Shown in pieces: positions 1-5,519 of a stretch of 6,146 nucleotides of DNA. Within the stretch, counting starts at the first letter, position 1; every line of letters begins with the position of its first letter. The stretch spans positions 1 through 6,146 of the forward strand of contig JAJYRV010000129.1 in the NCBI GenBank assembly GCA_021793935.1. The letters run 5' to 3'. The DNA comes from Actinomycetes bacterium (GTDB taxonomy: Bacteria; Actinomycetota; Actinomycetes; Actinomycetales; Beutenbergiaceae). Position numbers and translations under genes: made by a program. Under the pieces are notes generated by a model. It was not told the DNA's origin. It did not search any database and saw only the letters and a list, made by a program, of their open reading frames with translations.

Positions 1-223
1 CCCGGGGGCCGAACGCGAGCCGAGCGACCGATCCGTTATATCTCACCGGCAGCGCCCGCCCTACCGAGGTGACGTACTCCGGCAGCGTCTGCTTGGGATC
101 GGCTGGGGCGAGCACGGAGACGTCGTTGCCCCGCCCACGCAGAATCTCAGCGAGATCCCGTACGTGGAACTGCACACCGCCGGGAGTCTCGAAGGAGTAC
201 GGGCACACGATCCCTATTCTCAT
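1..223 (-). CDS. pimA: PimA, phosphatidyl-myo-inositol mannosyltransferase (N-terminal 74 residues, cut by window edge)
   Basis: PimA transfers the first mannose from GDP-mannose to the 2-position of the inositol ring of phosphatidylinositol, on the cytoplasmic face of the membrane. It is the committed step of PIM synthesis, and the enzyme is a GT-B fold glycosyltransferase of family GT4. The visible N-terminus begins MRIGIVCPYSFETPGGVQ. It has the PGGVQ loop at residues 14-18 and the YNGSVAR segment at 62-68, which lines the lipid head-group site in the mycobacterial enzyme. By memory the match to mycobacterial PimA is close over all 74 residues. The ATG start overlaps the patA stop as ATGA, and a GAGGG ribosome site lies 4 bases upstream. 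The reading frame is intact to the window edge. The GDP-mannose-binding C-terminal domain is outside the window. Confidence 0.94.
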   Translation of the reverse strand, partial: MRIGIVCPYSFETPGGVQFHVRDLAEILRGRGNDVSVLAPADPKQTLPEYVTSVGRALPVRYNGSVARLAFGPR

Positions 224-1176
224 TCGCCCTCACCGAAGGCCCCCCTGGAGGCCCGCGCAAGGCGGGTCTCATCCAGATCCGCGACGAAACACTTCTGCAA
301 CATATGCCAATCTTGCGGGTAGGCGCGTAGGAACGCGCCGAAACGGTCAGCCCACATCTGCATCATATGGGCGGCGCGCTCTTCGGCCGGGATCGCCTCC
401 GGCGCGGCGATGAAATCCGTGAACTCAATCACTATTCCCCACGGGCTGCCCGCCGCTCTCCGGCGCTGACCGCGGAGCCGTTCGTGGCGGATGAACACGC
501 CGACGAAGGGCACTCCCGCAGCAACGGCGACCGCTGCGGGCCCCGGCGCTACACGCATCTCTTCATCGCACACGGTGACGACGACCCCGTCGCGGCTCAG
601 GTCTCGATCGGCGAGGAGGGGCATGAGCGCGGAATCCGAGCGCGCGGCCCGCAGGAGTTCCCGGAACACCCCGTGGCCCTTTTCATAGGCGAGGATCCGC
701 ATCCCCAAGTTCTCGCGGAAGGAGAGGAATTGGGTGAACAGTTCCTCGGGCGTGAGCTTTTCGGCGACGGTGACCACATGCGCGAAGTTGAGCTCGCTCC
801 AGGCCCCGGCGAGGTCCCAGTTTCCGAGGTGCCCGAGCCCGGCGACGACCGTTCCGCGTTGCAGCGCCCGGCGGGTGGGTTCGCTGCCGACGGTGCGCAC
901 CCGCGCGGCGATCTGGGCGGGGGTGAGTCGCGGTAGCTGAAAGACTTCCGCGTAATAGCGCAGGTATCGGCGCATCCCGTCGCGGGATTGGGAGCGCAGT
1001 TCCCGCGGTGTTGGGCGAGTGATCCGGGCGAGGTTGCGTTCGAGTTGCTGCACCCCACCGATCCGGGCGAGGTACGCGATCCGGGCGGCGAGGTCGAACC
1101 CGCCCCGCACGAGTGGGCTGGGCAATTTCGGCAGGATTTTCCACGCCCATGTGAACAACCGTCCCGAATCAACCAT
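220..1176 (-). CDS. patA: Phosphatidylinositol mannoside acyltransferase (LpxL/HtrB-type)
   Basis: This 318-residue protein belongs to the bacterial lipid A biosynthesis acyltransferase family. In actinobacteria its member PatA moves an acyl chain, usually palmitoyl, from acyl-CoA to position 6 of the mannose of PIM1/PIM2 at the cytoplasmic membrane face. The H-x4-D catalytic motif is at residues 116-121 (HLGNWD). The following VAEKL, FRENLG, ADRDLS and PGPAAVA segments, and the C-terminal PQDWHMLQ at 287-294, are all family hallmarks. Aligned by eye to mycobacterial PatA, Asp190 of ADRDL occupies the catalytic Glu200 position. An Arg-rich stretch at 235-240 looks like an inserted loop. The ATG start overlaps the pgsA stop by 8 bases, with AAGGG 6 bases upstream. 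The order pgsA-patA-pimA makes the PIM role much likelier than a lipid A role. Confidence 0.93.
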   Translation of the reverse strand: MVDSGRLFTWAWKILPKLPSPLVRGGFDLAARIAYLARIGGVQQLERNLARITRPTPRELRSQSRDGMRRYLRYYAEVFQLPRLTPAQIAARVRTVGSEPTRRALQRGTVVAGLGHLGNWDLAGAWSELNFAHVVTVAEKLTPEELFTQFLSFRENLGMRILAYEKGHGVFRELLRAARSDSALMPLLADRDLSRDGVVVTVCDEEMRVAPGPAAVAVAAGVPFVGVFIRHERLRGQRRRAAGSPWGIVIEFTDFIAAPEAIPAEERAAHMMQMWADRFGAFLRAYPQDWHMLQKCFVADLDETRLARASRGAFGEGE

Positions 1177-1795
1177 CGGTGCCCTTCAACGCCGCCCGGG
1201 CCGCGAGGATGCGTTGCAGCACCGTCACGAGCGAAAGAACCGCGAGGAGCCCGAGGAGCACCGCCATCACCGGGGCAGGCACGCCGAGCCCGGTGAGGAG
1301 CGTGGCGAGGAGGACGACGACGATCCGGTCCGCCCGTTCCGCAATGCCCACCGAGGCATCCACCCCGACCGATTCCGCCTTCGCGCGCACGTAGGGAACC
1401 AACGCGCCGAAGATGAGACACGCCAGGGTGGTGAATATCCCGGTCAGTTGCCACGCGCCGTCGGACTGAAAGAGGAACCATAACAGCACGCCGGAGAAAA
1501 TGGCGGCGTCGCTCACCCGATCGAGCGTGGAATCGAGGAACGCGCCGTAGGTGCTCGAGGTCTTCGCTTCCCGCGCCATGATGCCGTCGATCGAATCGGT
1601 CAGCACGAGCACGCCGAGGATCAGCGACCCCACGACGAGGTGCCCCATGGGCAGCAGCACCAGCGCCGTGATCGTCGTTCCCGCCGTTCCGATGATCGTG
1701 ACGACGTTCGGGGTGAGCCCGATGCGTAGGAAGGCGCGGGCGATCGGCGTGAAGAGGGTGTGTTGGACACCCCGGGCCCCGCTACCGAGAACCAT
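1169..1795 (-). CDS. pgsA: Phosphatidylinositol phosphate synthase (CDP-alcohol phosphatidyltransferase)
   Basis: This is a 208-residue integral membrane enzyme. In actinobacteria it joins CDP-diacylglycerol and inositol 1-phosphate to give phosphatidylinositol phosphate, the precursor of PI and the PIMs. The full CDP-alcohol phosphatidyltransferase signature D-x2-D-G-x2-A-R-x8-G-x3-D-x3-D is present: Asp67, Asp70, Gly71, Ala74, Arg75, Gly84, Asp88 and Asp92. These residues hold the metal ions and the CDP group. Hydrophobic stretches at about 31-47, 52-67, 97-110, 118-134, 156-171 and 174-194 fit six membrane helices. Basic residues in YVRAKAES (135-142) and ERADR (153-157) probably bind inositol phosphate. 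I chose the ATG at 1795: the TPIARAFLRIGLTPN region then starts where it does in homologues, whereas the longer frame adds 43 low-complexity residues lying inside the HIT gene. A phosphatidylglycerophosphate synthase is the main alternative; the neighbours argue for PIP synthase. Confidence 0.92.
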   Translation of the reverse strand: MVLGSGARGVQHTLFTPIARAFLRIGLTPNVVTIIGTAGTTITALVLLPMGHLVVGSLILGVLVLTDSIDGIMAREAKTSSTYGAFLDSTLDRVSDAAIFSGVLLWFLFQSDGAWQLTGIFTTLACLIFGALVPYVRAKAESVGVDASVGIAERADRIVVVLLATLLTGLGVPAPVMAVLLGLLAVLSLVTVLQRILAARAALKGTDG

Positions 1796-2333
1796 TCGTT
1801 TCCCATTCGGTGGCGAGCTCCTCGCGAGTGGTCGCGAGCAGTTCGGGCAGCGCTTTGGTCTGGCCGATGATCGGGAGGAAGTTCGCGTCCCCGTCCCAGC
1901 GGGGCACGACGTGCTGGTGGGCATGCGCAGCGACCCCCGCGCCCGCCCCGGCGCCCTGGTTCATTCCCAGGTTGAACCCGGTGGGGCCTTTGGCTCCGCG
2001 GAGCACTCGCATGCTCGTGGCAACGAGATCGGCCGATTCGTGCCGTTCGGTCTCCGTGAGGTCGGTGAAATCAGCGACGTGCCGGTACGGGCACACGAGC
2101 AGGTGGCCCGGGTTGTAGGGGTACAAGTTGAGGACGACGTAACACGTCGGCCCGCGGTGGACGATGAGGCCGTCTTCATCGCTGCGCTCGGGGGCCGCGC
2201 AGAACGGGCAATCCGCGGGCCGGTTCGAGACGGGTTTGGACTCCCCGTGGATGTAGGCCATCCGGTGCGGGGTCCAGAGCCGGTCGTAGGAGTCTTCCGC
2301 GCGGGGAAAGCTCTGCGCAGGTTCCTCCTTCAC
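1782..2333 (-). CDS. HIT-family Ap4A phosphorylase
   Basis: This 183-residue histidine-triad protein resembles mycobacterial Rv2613c, which phosphorolyses diadenosine tetraphosphate (Ap4A + Pi to ATP + ADP). The triad is His137-x-His139-x-His141 within [10 protein letters not shown]. The segments LWTPHRM (19-25), [11 protein letters not shown] (68-78) and [10 protein letters not shown] (148-157) are typical of this branch. A CPFC pair (Cys42, Cys45) probably binds zinc; the mycobacterial protein, as I recall it, lacks this pair. A Gly/Ala-rich loop at 127-136 precedes the triad. The protein is cytoplasmic, with no signal or membrane segment. The start is GTG, overlapping the thrS stop by four bases (GTGA), and it is the only usable start because the next in-frame one (Met25) would cut conserved residues. 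Oddly, a strong AGGAGG lies just after the GTG rather than before it. The gene's end overlaps pgsA by 14 bases. Confidence 0.92.
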   Translation of the reverse strand: MKEEPAQSFPRAEDSYDRLWTPHRMAYIHGESKPVSNRPADCPFCAAPERSDEDGLIVHRGPTCYVVLNLYPYNPGHLLVCPYRHVADFTDLTETERHESADLVATSMRVLRGAKGPTGFNLGMNQGAGAGAGVAAHAHQHVVPRWDGDANFLPIIGQTKALPELLATTREELATEWETNGSR

Positions 2334-4324
2334 ACTTGGGCCCTGGTGTTGATCGCAGTGGTGATGATCTCGATCGCTTCCTCGACGGGCACCCCGTTGC
2401 GTTGCTCGCCGTTGCGGTACCGGAAGGAGACCGCCCCTGCCTCGGCGTCCTCCCCGCCCGCGATGAGGGTGAAGGGCACCTTGGATTTCGTCGCGGTGCG
2501 GATCTTCTTGTTGAACCGGTCATCGGAGGTGTCCACCTCGACCCGGACGCCGTGGGCCTTGAGTTTGTCAGCGACGTCGAACAGGTAGTCGTTGAACACC
2601 TCCGCGACGGGCACGCAGGTGACTTGCACCGGGGCGAGCCACGGCGGGAACGCCCCGGCGTAGTGCTCCACGAGCACCCCGAAGAACCGCTCGATGGAAC
2701 CGAACAGGGCGCGGTGGATCATCACCGGGCGCTTGCGTTCGCCGTCGGCCGCCTGGTACTCCAGATCGAACAGTTCCGGGAGGTTGAGGTCGAGCTGGAC
2801 CGTCGACATCTGCCAGGTGCGCCCGATCGCGTCGCGGGCCTGCACGGAGATCTTCGGGCCGTAGAACGCCGCCCCGCCCGGGTCCTCCACGAGTTCCAGG
2901 CCGGATTCCTCCGCTACTGCGCGAAGGGTGTTGGTGGATTCCTCCCACAGTTCGTCGCTGCCGACGAACTTCTCCGGGTCCTTGGAGGAGATCTCCAGGT
3001 AGAAGTCGTCGAGGCCGTAGTCCTTCAGGAGGTCGAGCACGAACTGCAGCGCACCGGCGATCTCCTCCCTCATCTGCTCCCGGGTGGCGAAGATGTGCGC
3101 GTCGTCCTGGGTGAACCCGCGAGCCCGGGTGAGTCCGTGCACCACGCCGGACTTCTCGTACCGGTAGACGGTGCCGAATTCGAACATCCGCAGCGGCAGT
3201 TCGCGGTAGGAACGCCCCGAGGAACGGTAGATGAGGATGTGCATCGGGCAGTTCATCGGCTTGAGGTAGTAATCCTGGCCCTGACGGCGGACGTTGCCTT
3301 CTGCGTCGCGTTCCTCATCCAGGTGCATGGGCGGGTACATGCCCTCGGCGTACCAGTCCAAGTGCCCCGAGGTTTCGAACAGGGTGCTCTTGGTGATGTG
3401 GGGGGTGTTGACGAACTGGTACCCCGCCTCGATGTGACGCTTGCGGGAATACTCCTCCATCACGGTCCGCACGATCCCGCCCTTGGGGTGGAAGACGGGC
3501 AGGCCGGAGCCGATCTCCTCGGGGAAGGAGAACAGGTCGAGCTCGGCGCCCAGCCGGCGGTGGTCGCGGCGCTCGGCCTCGGCGAGCCGCTCCTTGTACG
3601 CGGTGAGTTCGGCCTTGGTGGGCCAAGCGGTCCCGTAGATGCGTTGGAGCTGGGGGTTCTTCTCGCTCCCGCGCCAGTACGCGGCGGCGCTGCGCATGAG
3701 GGAGAAGCCGTTGCCGATGAGCCGGGTGGAGGGCAGGTGCGGGCCGCGGCACAGGTCCTTCCACGCCACTTGCCCGCCCCGGCGCACGTTGTCATAGATC
3801 GTCAGTTCTCCGCCCCCGACTTCGACGGAGGCACCTTCGGTGTCCGCGGCATTACCTTTGAGGCCGATGAGTTCGAGCTTGTAGGGTTCGCCGGAAAGCT
3901 CCGCGTGTGCCTCCTCCTCGCTCACCACTCGGCGCTGGAAGGATTGCCCTTCCTTGATGATGCGCCCCATGAGCTTCTCGATTGCTTTGAGGTCTTCCGG
4001 GGTGAAGGGCTCGGTGACGTCGAAGTCGTAGTAGAACCCGTCCGTGATCGGCGGGCCGATCCCGAGTTTCGCATCCGGGTTGATCTGTTGCACCGCCTGG
4101 GCGAGCACGTGGGCGCAGGAGTGGCGCAGGATCTCCAACCCCTCGGGAGAGTCGATCCGCACCGGCTCGACCACATCACCGTCGCGGAGCTCGACGAACA
4201 GATCCTTGAGTTCCCCGCCCACCCGCATCGCGACGATGTCGCGGTCGTCCTTGAACAGATCCGTGCCCGTCGTTCCTTCACCATGGTCGGCGGGGGAACC
4301 GTTGACGGTGAGAGCGATAGGCAC
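2330..4324 (-). CDS. thrS: Threonine--tRNA ligase
   Basis: ThrRS charges tRNA-Thr with threonine and hydrolyses mischarged Ser-tRNA-Thr. The 664-residue protein has the full class IIa layout. A TGS domain spans about 1-60. The editing domain spans about 61-230, with His68, His72, Cys192 and His196 as the editing-site set. The catalytic core spans about 255-560, and the anticodon-binding domain runs from about 563 to the end. Catalytic zinc ligands are Cys359 (MNCPMH), His410 (DDAH) and His537 (MIHRALFG), and their spacing matches E. coli Cys334/His385/His511 closely. Motif 2 is YRYE with Arg388; motif 3 holds Arg546 in GSIERF. I chose GTG at 4324 because AGGAG lies 7 bases upstream and the TGS domain then starts normally. 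The 18-residue longer frame adds nothing conserved. It is first in a five-gene operon, preceded by a 243-base leader. Confidence 0.98.
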   Translation of the reverse strand: MPIALTVNGSPADHGEGTTGTDLFKDDRDIVAMRVGGELKDLFVELRDGDVVEPVRIDSPEGLEILRHSCAHVLAQAVQQINPDAKLGIGPPITDGFYYDFDVTEPFTPEDLKAIEKLMGRIIKEGQSFQRRVVSEEEAHAELSGEPYKLELIGLKGNAADTEGASVEVGGGELTIYDNVRRGGQVAWKDLCRGPHLPSTRLIGNGFSLMRSAAAYWRGSEKNPQLQRIYGTAWPTKAELTAYKERLAEAERRDHRRLGAELDLFSFPEEIGSGLPVFHPKGGIVRTVMEEYSRKRHIEAGYQFVNTPHITKSTLFETSGHLDWYAEGMYPPMHLDEERDAEGNVRRQGQDYYLKPMNCPMHILIYRSSGRSYRELPLRMFEFGTVYRYEKSGVVHGLTRARGFTQDDAHIFATREQMREEIAGALQFVLDLLKDYGLDDFYLEISSKDPEKFVGSDELWEESTNTLRAVAEESGLELVEDPGGAAFYGPKISVQARDAIGRTWQMSTVQLDLNLPELFDLEYQAADGERKRPVMIHRALFGSIERFFGVLVEHYAGAFPPWLAPVQVTCVPVAEVFNDYLFDVADKLKAHGVRVEVDTSDDRFNKKIRTATKSKVPFTLIAGGEDAEAGAVSFRYRNGEQRNGVPVEEAIEIITTAINTRAQV

Positions 4325-4331
4325 GAGAGCA

Positions 4332-4336
4332 CTCCT
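4332..4336 (-). promoter_or_regulatory. Ribosome binding site that fixes the thrS start
   Basis: The minus strand reads AGGAG, then seven bases, then GTG at 4324-4322. No comparable site precedes the longer reading frame that begins at 4378, so this site decides the start codon. Confidence 0.85.
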
Positions 4337-4376
4337 AAAGTAGTGGGATGGACACGGCACGCAATGCCGATCTTCC

Positions 4377-4405
4377 ATCTTACTGTTCCTACGATCGGGA
4401 GATCA
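4377..4405 (-). promoter_or_regulatory. Candidate thrS promoter
   Basis: The minus strand carries TAAGAT at 4382-4377, a 4/6 match to the -10 consensus that keeps the important second A and last T. A poor -35 (TGATCT, 4405-4400) lies 17 bases upstream. Transcription would start near 4370, giving a leader of about 45 bases with the small hairpin at 4355-4369. The -35 match is weak, and a start further upstream is equally possible. Confidence 0.3.
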
Positions 4406-4442
4406 TCCGTGATGCGTGAGCGCGAGCTGTGAAACGCCATAC

Positions 4443-4486
4443 CTTCGCATGCTGCCCCACGCGCCCGGGACCAACGCGTGGCGAAG
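4443..4486 (-). other. Bulged stem-loop in the thrS leader region
   Basis: On the minus strand CTTCGC (4486-4481) pairs with GCGAAG (4448-4443). Directly inside it CACGCG (4480-4475) pairs with CGCGTG (4463-4458). The hairpin loop is 11 bases (4474-4464), and a 9-base bulge (4457-4449) lies on one side only. Twelve Watson-Crick pairs in two contiguous blocks are visible in the sequence; whether an RNA forms them is inference. There is no T-run after it, so it is not a classical intrinsic terminator. Confidence 0.45.
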
Positions 4487-4567
4487 AGTTCAACAGCCGA
4501 TCCGCGCCGTCTGCGATCGCCACGAAACAATGGCCGCCCGCACGCAGGTGCTCGAGGGTGAGCTGGG

Positions 4568-4639
4568 TGGGCGATACTGGGTTCGAACCAGTGACCTCCT
4601 CGGTGTGAACGAGGCGCTCTACCGCTGAGCCAATCGCCC
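4568..4639 (-). tRNA. tRNA-Val (CAC)
   Basis: This is a complete 72-base cloverleaf that decodes GUG. The acceptor stem GGGCGAT pairs perfectly with ATCGCCC, followed by discriminator A. The D arm is GCTC-AGCGGTA-GAGC. The anticodon arm is CCTCG-TTCACAC-CGAGG, putting CAC at positions 34-36. A 5-base variable loop (AGGTC) and the T arm ACTGG-TTCGAAC-CCAGT complete it. The 3' CCA is not encoded: the discriminator is followed by CCC, so CCA must be added after transcription. It sits alone, between pabC and thrS, in the same orientation as both. Confidence 0.97.
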
Positions 4640-4650
4640 GTGCTAGGTCG

Positions 4651-4681
4651 ATGATAACAGCCGCGGAACGCTCCGTGGCAA
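4651..4681 (-). promoter_or_regulatory. Promoter of the tRNA-Val gene (extended -10)
   Basis: The minus strand carries TGTTATCAT at 4659-4651. This is a 5/6 match to TATAAT preceded by the TGn of an extended -10 element. TTGCCA at 4681-4676 is a 5/6 match to the -35 consensus, with a somewhat long 19-base spacer. Transcription would begin around 4644, a few bases before the mature tRNA 5' end at 4639. Its location and match quality make it the best promoter in the window. Confidence 0.6.
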
Positions 4682-4693
4682 CGCCGCGGCGTT
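4660..4693 (-). terminator. Palindromic spacer after pabC; possible weak terminator
   Basis: GCCGCGG at 4660-4666 can pair with CCGCGGC at 4684-4690, giving a 7-bp all-GC stem with a 17-base loop. A perfect 14-base palindrome, AACGCCGCGGCGTT, covers 4680-4693 and overlaps the right arm. On the minus strand the stem is followed by TGTTATCAT, which is not a real U-run. The element could end pabBC transcription weakly, but it overlaps the tRNA promoter and may act there instead. Confidence 0.35.
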
Positions 4694-4703
4694 CGAGGCT
4701 ACC

Positions 4704-5519
4704 TCACGGGTCGCGGGTGCGCGCGCGACGGCGGCGGAACTCAGCTGCGAGTTCCCGTGTCAATGGGCCGAGTTTCAGGGGTCGGCCGTCGATCGCCGCC
4801 AGCGCCACCACCCCTTTGAGGGCCGAGGTCACGGCGGCCCCCTGCGTGGTATTCATCACAGAAACGGGAAGATCGGTTTCCCGAACGGGAAGGCCCGCTT
4901 CCCGCCCCCATTCCAGCGCCAACTCCCGGGTGATCCCAGGTAGGCAACCGCTCGAGAGTGGGGGCGTGAGAAGTTCCCCGCCCTGTTCGATGAATACGTT
5001 GCTCGTTGCGCCCTCGCAGAGGTCACCGCGACTGTTGGGGAGGATCGCTTCATCGGCCCCGAGGCGTTGAGCCTGCCGCAGCGCGAGGAGATTCTCAGCG
5101 AATGAGGTGCTCTTCACCCCGGTGAGTGCGGAATCCTCGTTTCGCCGGTAGGGCGAGAGGGCGGCGCGCACCCGTTCCATCGGAGTGAACGGGGCTACGG
5201 TGCCGAGCAGGCAGCCGGTGCCACTGGGGCCGGGGGTCCAGGTGAGCCGGAGCCGCGCGAACTGCACGCCTTGGCACTGGGCCGACAGCGCACCGACCGC
5301 GGCGCGAAAGGCCTCGGGGTTGGGAATCGGCAGGTCCATCCGGGCGGAACCTTCTTGAAGGCGGCGCAGGTGGCGGGTGGGGGCGAAGGCCGTGCCCGCG
5401 GTGACGAGGAGGGTTTCGAACACGCCCATGCCGCTGAGGAGGCCGGGATCGGGCCAGCGCGGGGGCCGGAGGTCGCCGTCGCGCCACACCGCGATCGGTT
5501 GCCCGGGGGCCGCGCTCAC
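4704..5519 (-). CDS. pabC: Aminodeoxychorismate lyase, class IV PLP enzyme
   Basis: PabC cleaves 4-amino-4-deoxychorismate to p-aminobenzoate and pyruvate in folate synthesis. The 271-residue protein is a fold-type IV PLP enzyme. The probable Schiff-base lysine is Lys136 in GVKSTSFAEN. The class IV signature runs from Glu169 through SNVF (173-176), LLTPP (183-187) and LPGITR (193-198). The N-terminal GVFETLLV (32-39) is also typical, although the usual Gly-Asp-Gly before VFET is Gly-Met-Gly here. I chose GTG at 5519 because it overlaps the pabB stop as GTGA and gives a normal family length; the longer frame adds over 100 residues antiparallel to nothing conserved and lying inside pabB. A branched-chain or D-amino-acid aminotransferase has the same fold, but overlap with a chorismate-binding enzyme supports the lyase. 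Confidence 0.85.
   Translation of the reverse strand: MSAAPGQPIAVWRDGDLRPPRWPDPGLLSGMGVFETLLVTAGTAFAPTRHLRRLQEGSARMDLPIPNPEAFRAAVGALSAQCQGVQFARLRLTWTPGPSGTGCLLGTVAPFTPMERVRAALSPYRRNEDSALTGVKSTSFAENLLALRQAQRLGADEAILPNSRGDLCEGATSNVFIEQGGELLTPPLSSGCLPGITRELALEWGREAGLPVRETDLPVSVMNTTQGAAVTSALKGVVALAAIDGRPLKLGPLTRELAAEFRRRRARTRDP

Larger units (their letters stand above)
4325..4567 (-). other. Intergenic region between tRNA-Val and thrS; likely thrS leader
   Basis: This 243-base stretch holds no gene I can support. It contains a bulged stem-loop (4443-4486), a weak candidate promoter (about 4377-4405), a 5-bp hairpin (4355-4369) and the thrS ribosome site. I see no T-box consensus (TGGNACCGCG-like) and no run of threonine codons in a leader peptide. 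A 15-codon frame starts at the ATG at 4450 and ends at TGA at 4403, but it carries a single Thr codon and a poor ribosome site. No T-rich terminator follows the tRNA, so part of the region may be transcribed through from the tRNA promoter. Confidence 0.6.

Noticed and set aside
597..1481. 294-codon minus-strand frame overlapping patA and pgsA.
   Set aside because: It is a different frame across two real genes and its product is rich in Arg, Gly, Pro and Ser, which is typical of out-of-frame translation here.
1551..2588. 345-codon plus-strand open frame covering pgsA, HIT and the end of thrS.
   Set aside because: It crosses three well-supported minus-strand genes with clear active-site motifs and shows no family features itself.
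2336..4432. Long 698-codon open frame on the plus strand opposite thrS.
   Set aside because: It is the antisense shadow of a complete, motif-verified thrS. Its product is low in recognisable domains and rich in Val, Asp, His and Gly, as expected for the complement of G+C-rich coding DNA.
4403..4450. 15-codon frame from an ATG upstream of thrS as a possible threonine attenuation leader peptide.
   Set aside because: It contains only one Thr codon, has a poor ribosome site, and no terminator/antiterminator pair follows it.
4325..4567. T-box riboswitch before thrS.
   Set aside because: No TGGNACCGCG-like sequence, no specifier-loop architecture and no T-rich terminator are visible.
4568..4639. 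tRNA-Val 3' end as an integration site for a mobile element.
   Set aside because: No integrase gene and no second copy of the tRNA 3' end were found in the window, and both flanks carry core genes.
4389..4703. The pabC frame stays open for about 105 codons after its TGA, through the tRNA, to TAG at 4389-4391, with coding-like GC at third positions in the part after the tRNA.
   Set aside because: It has no start codon in a sensible place, runs straight through a functional tRNA, and the product resembles nothing I recognise. Stop-free runs of this length occur by chance in G+C-rich DNA. A stop-codon readthrough or a remnant gene cannot be excluded but has no positive support.
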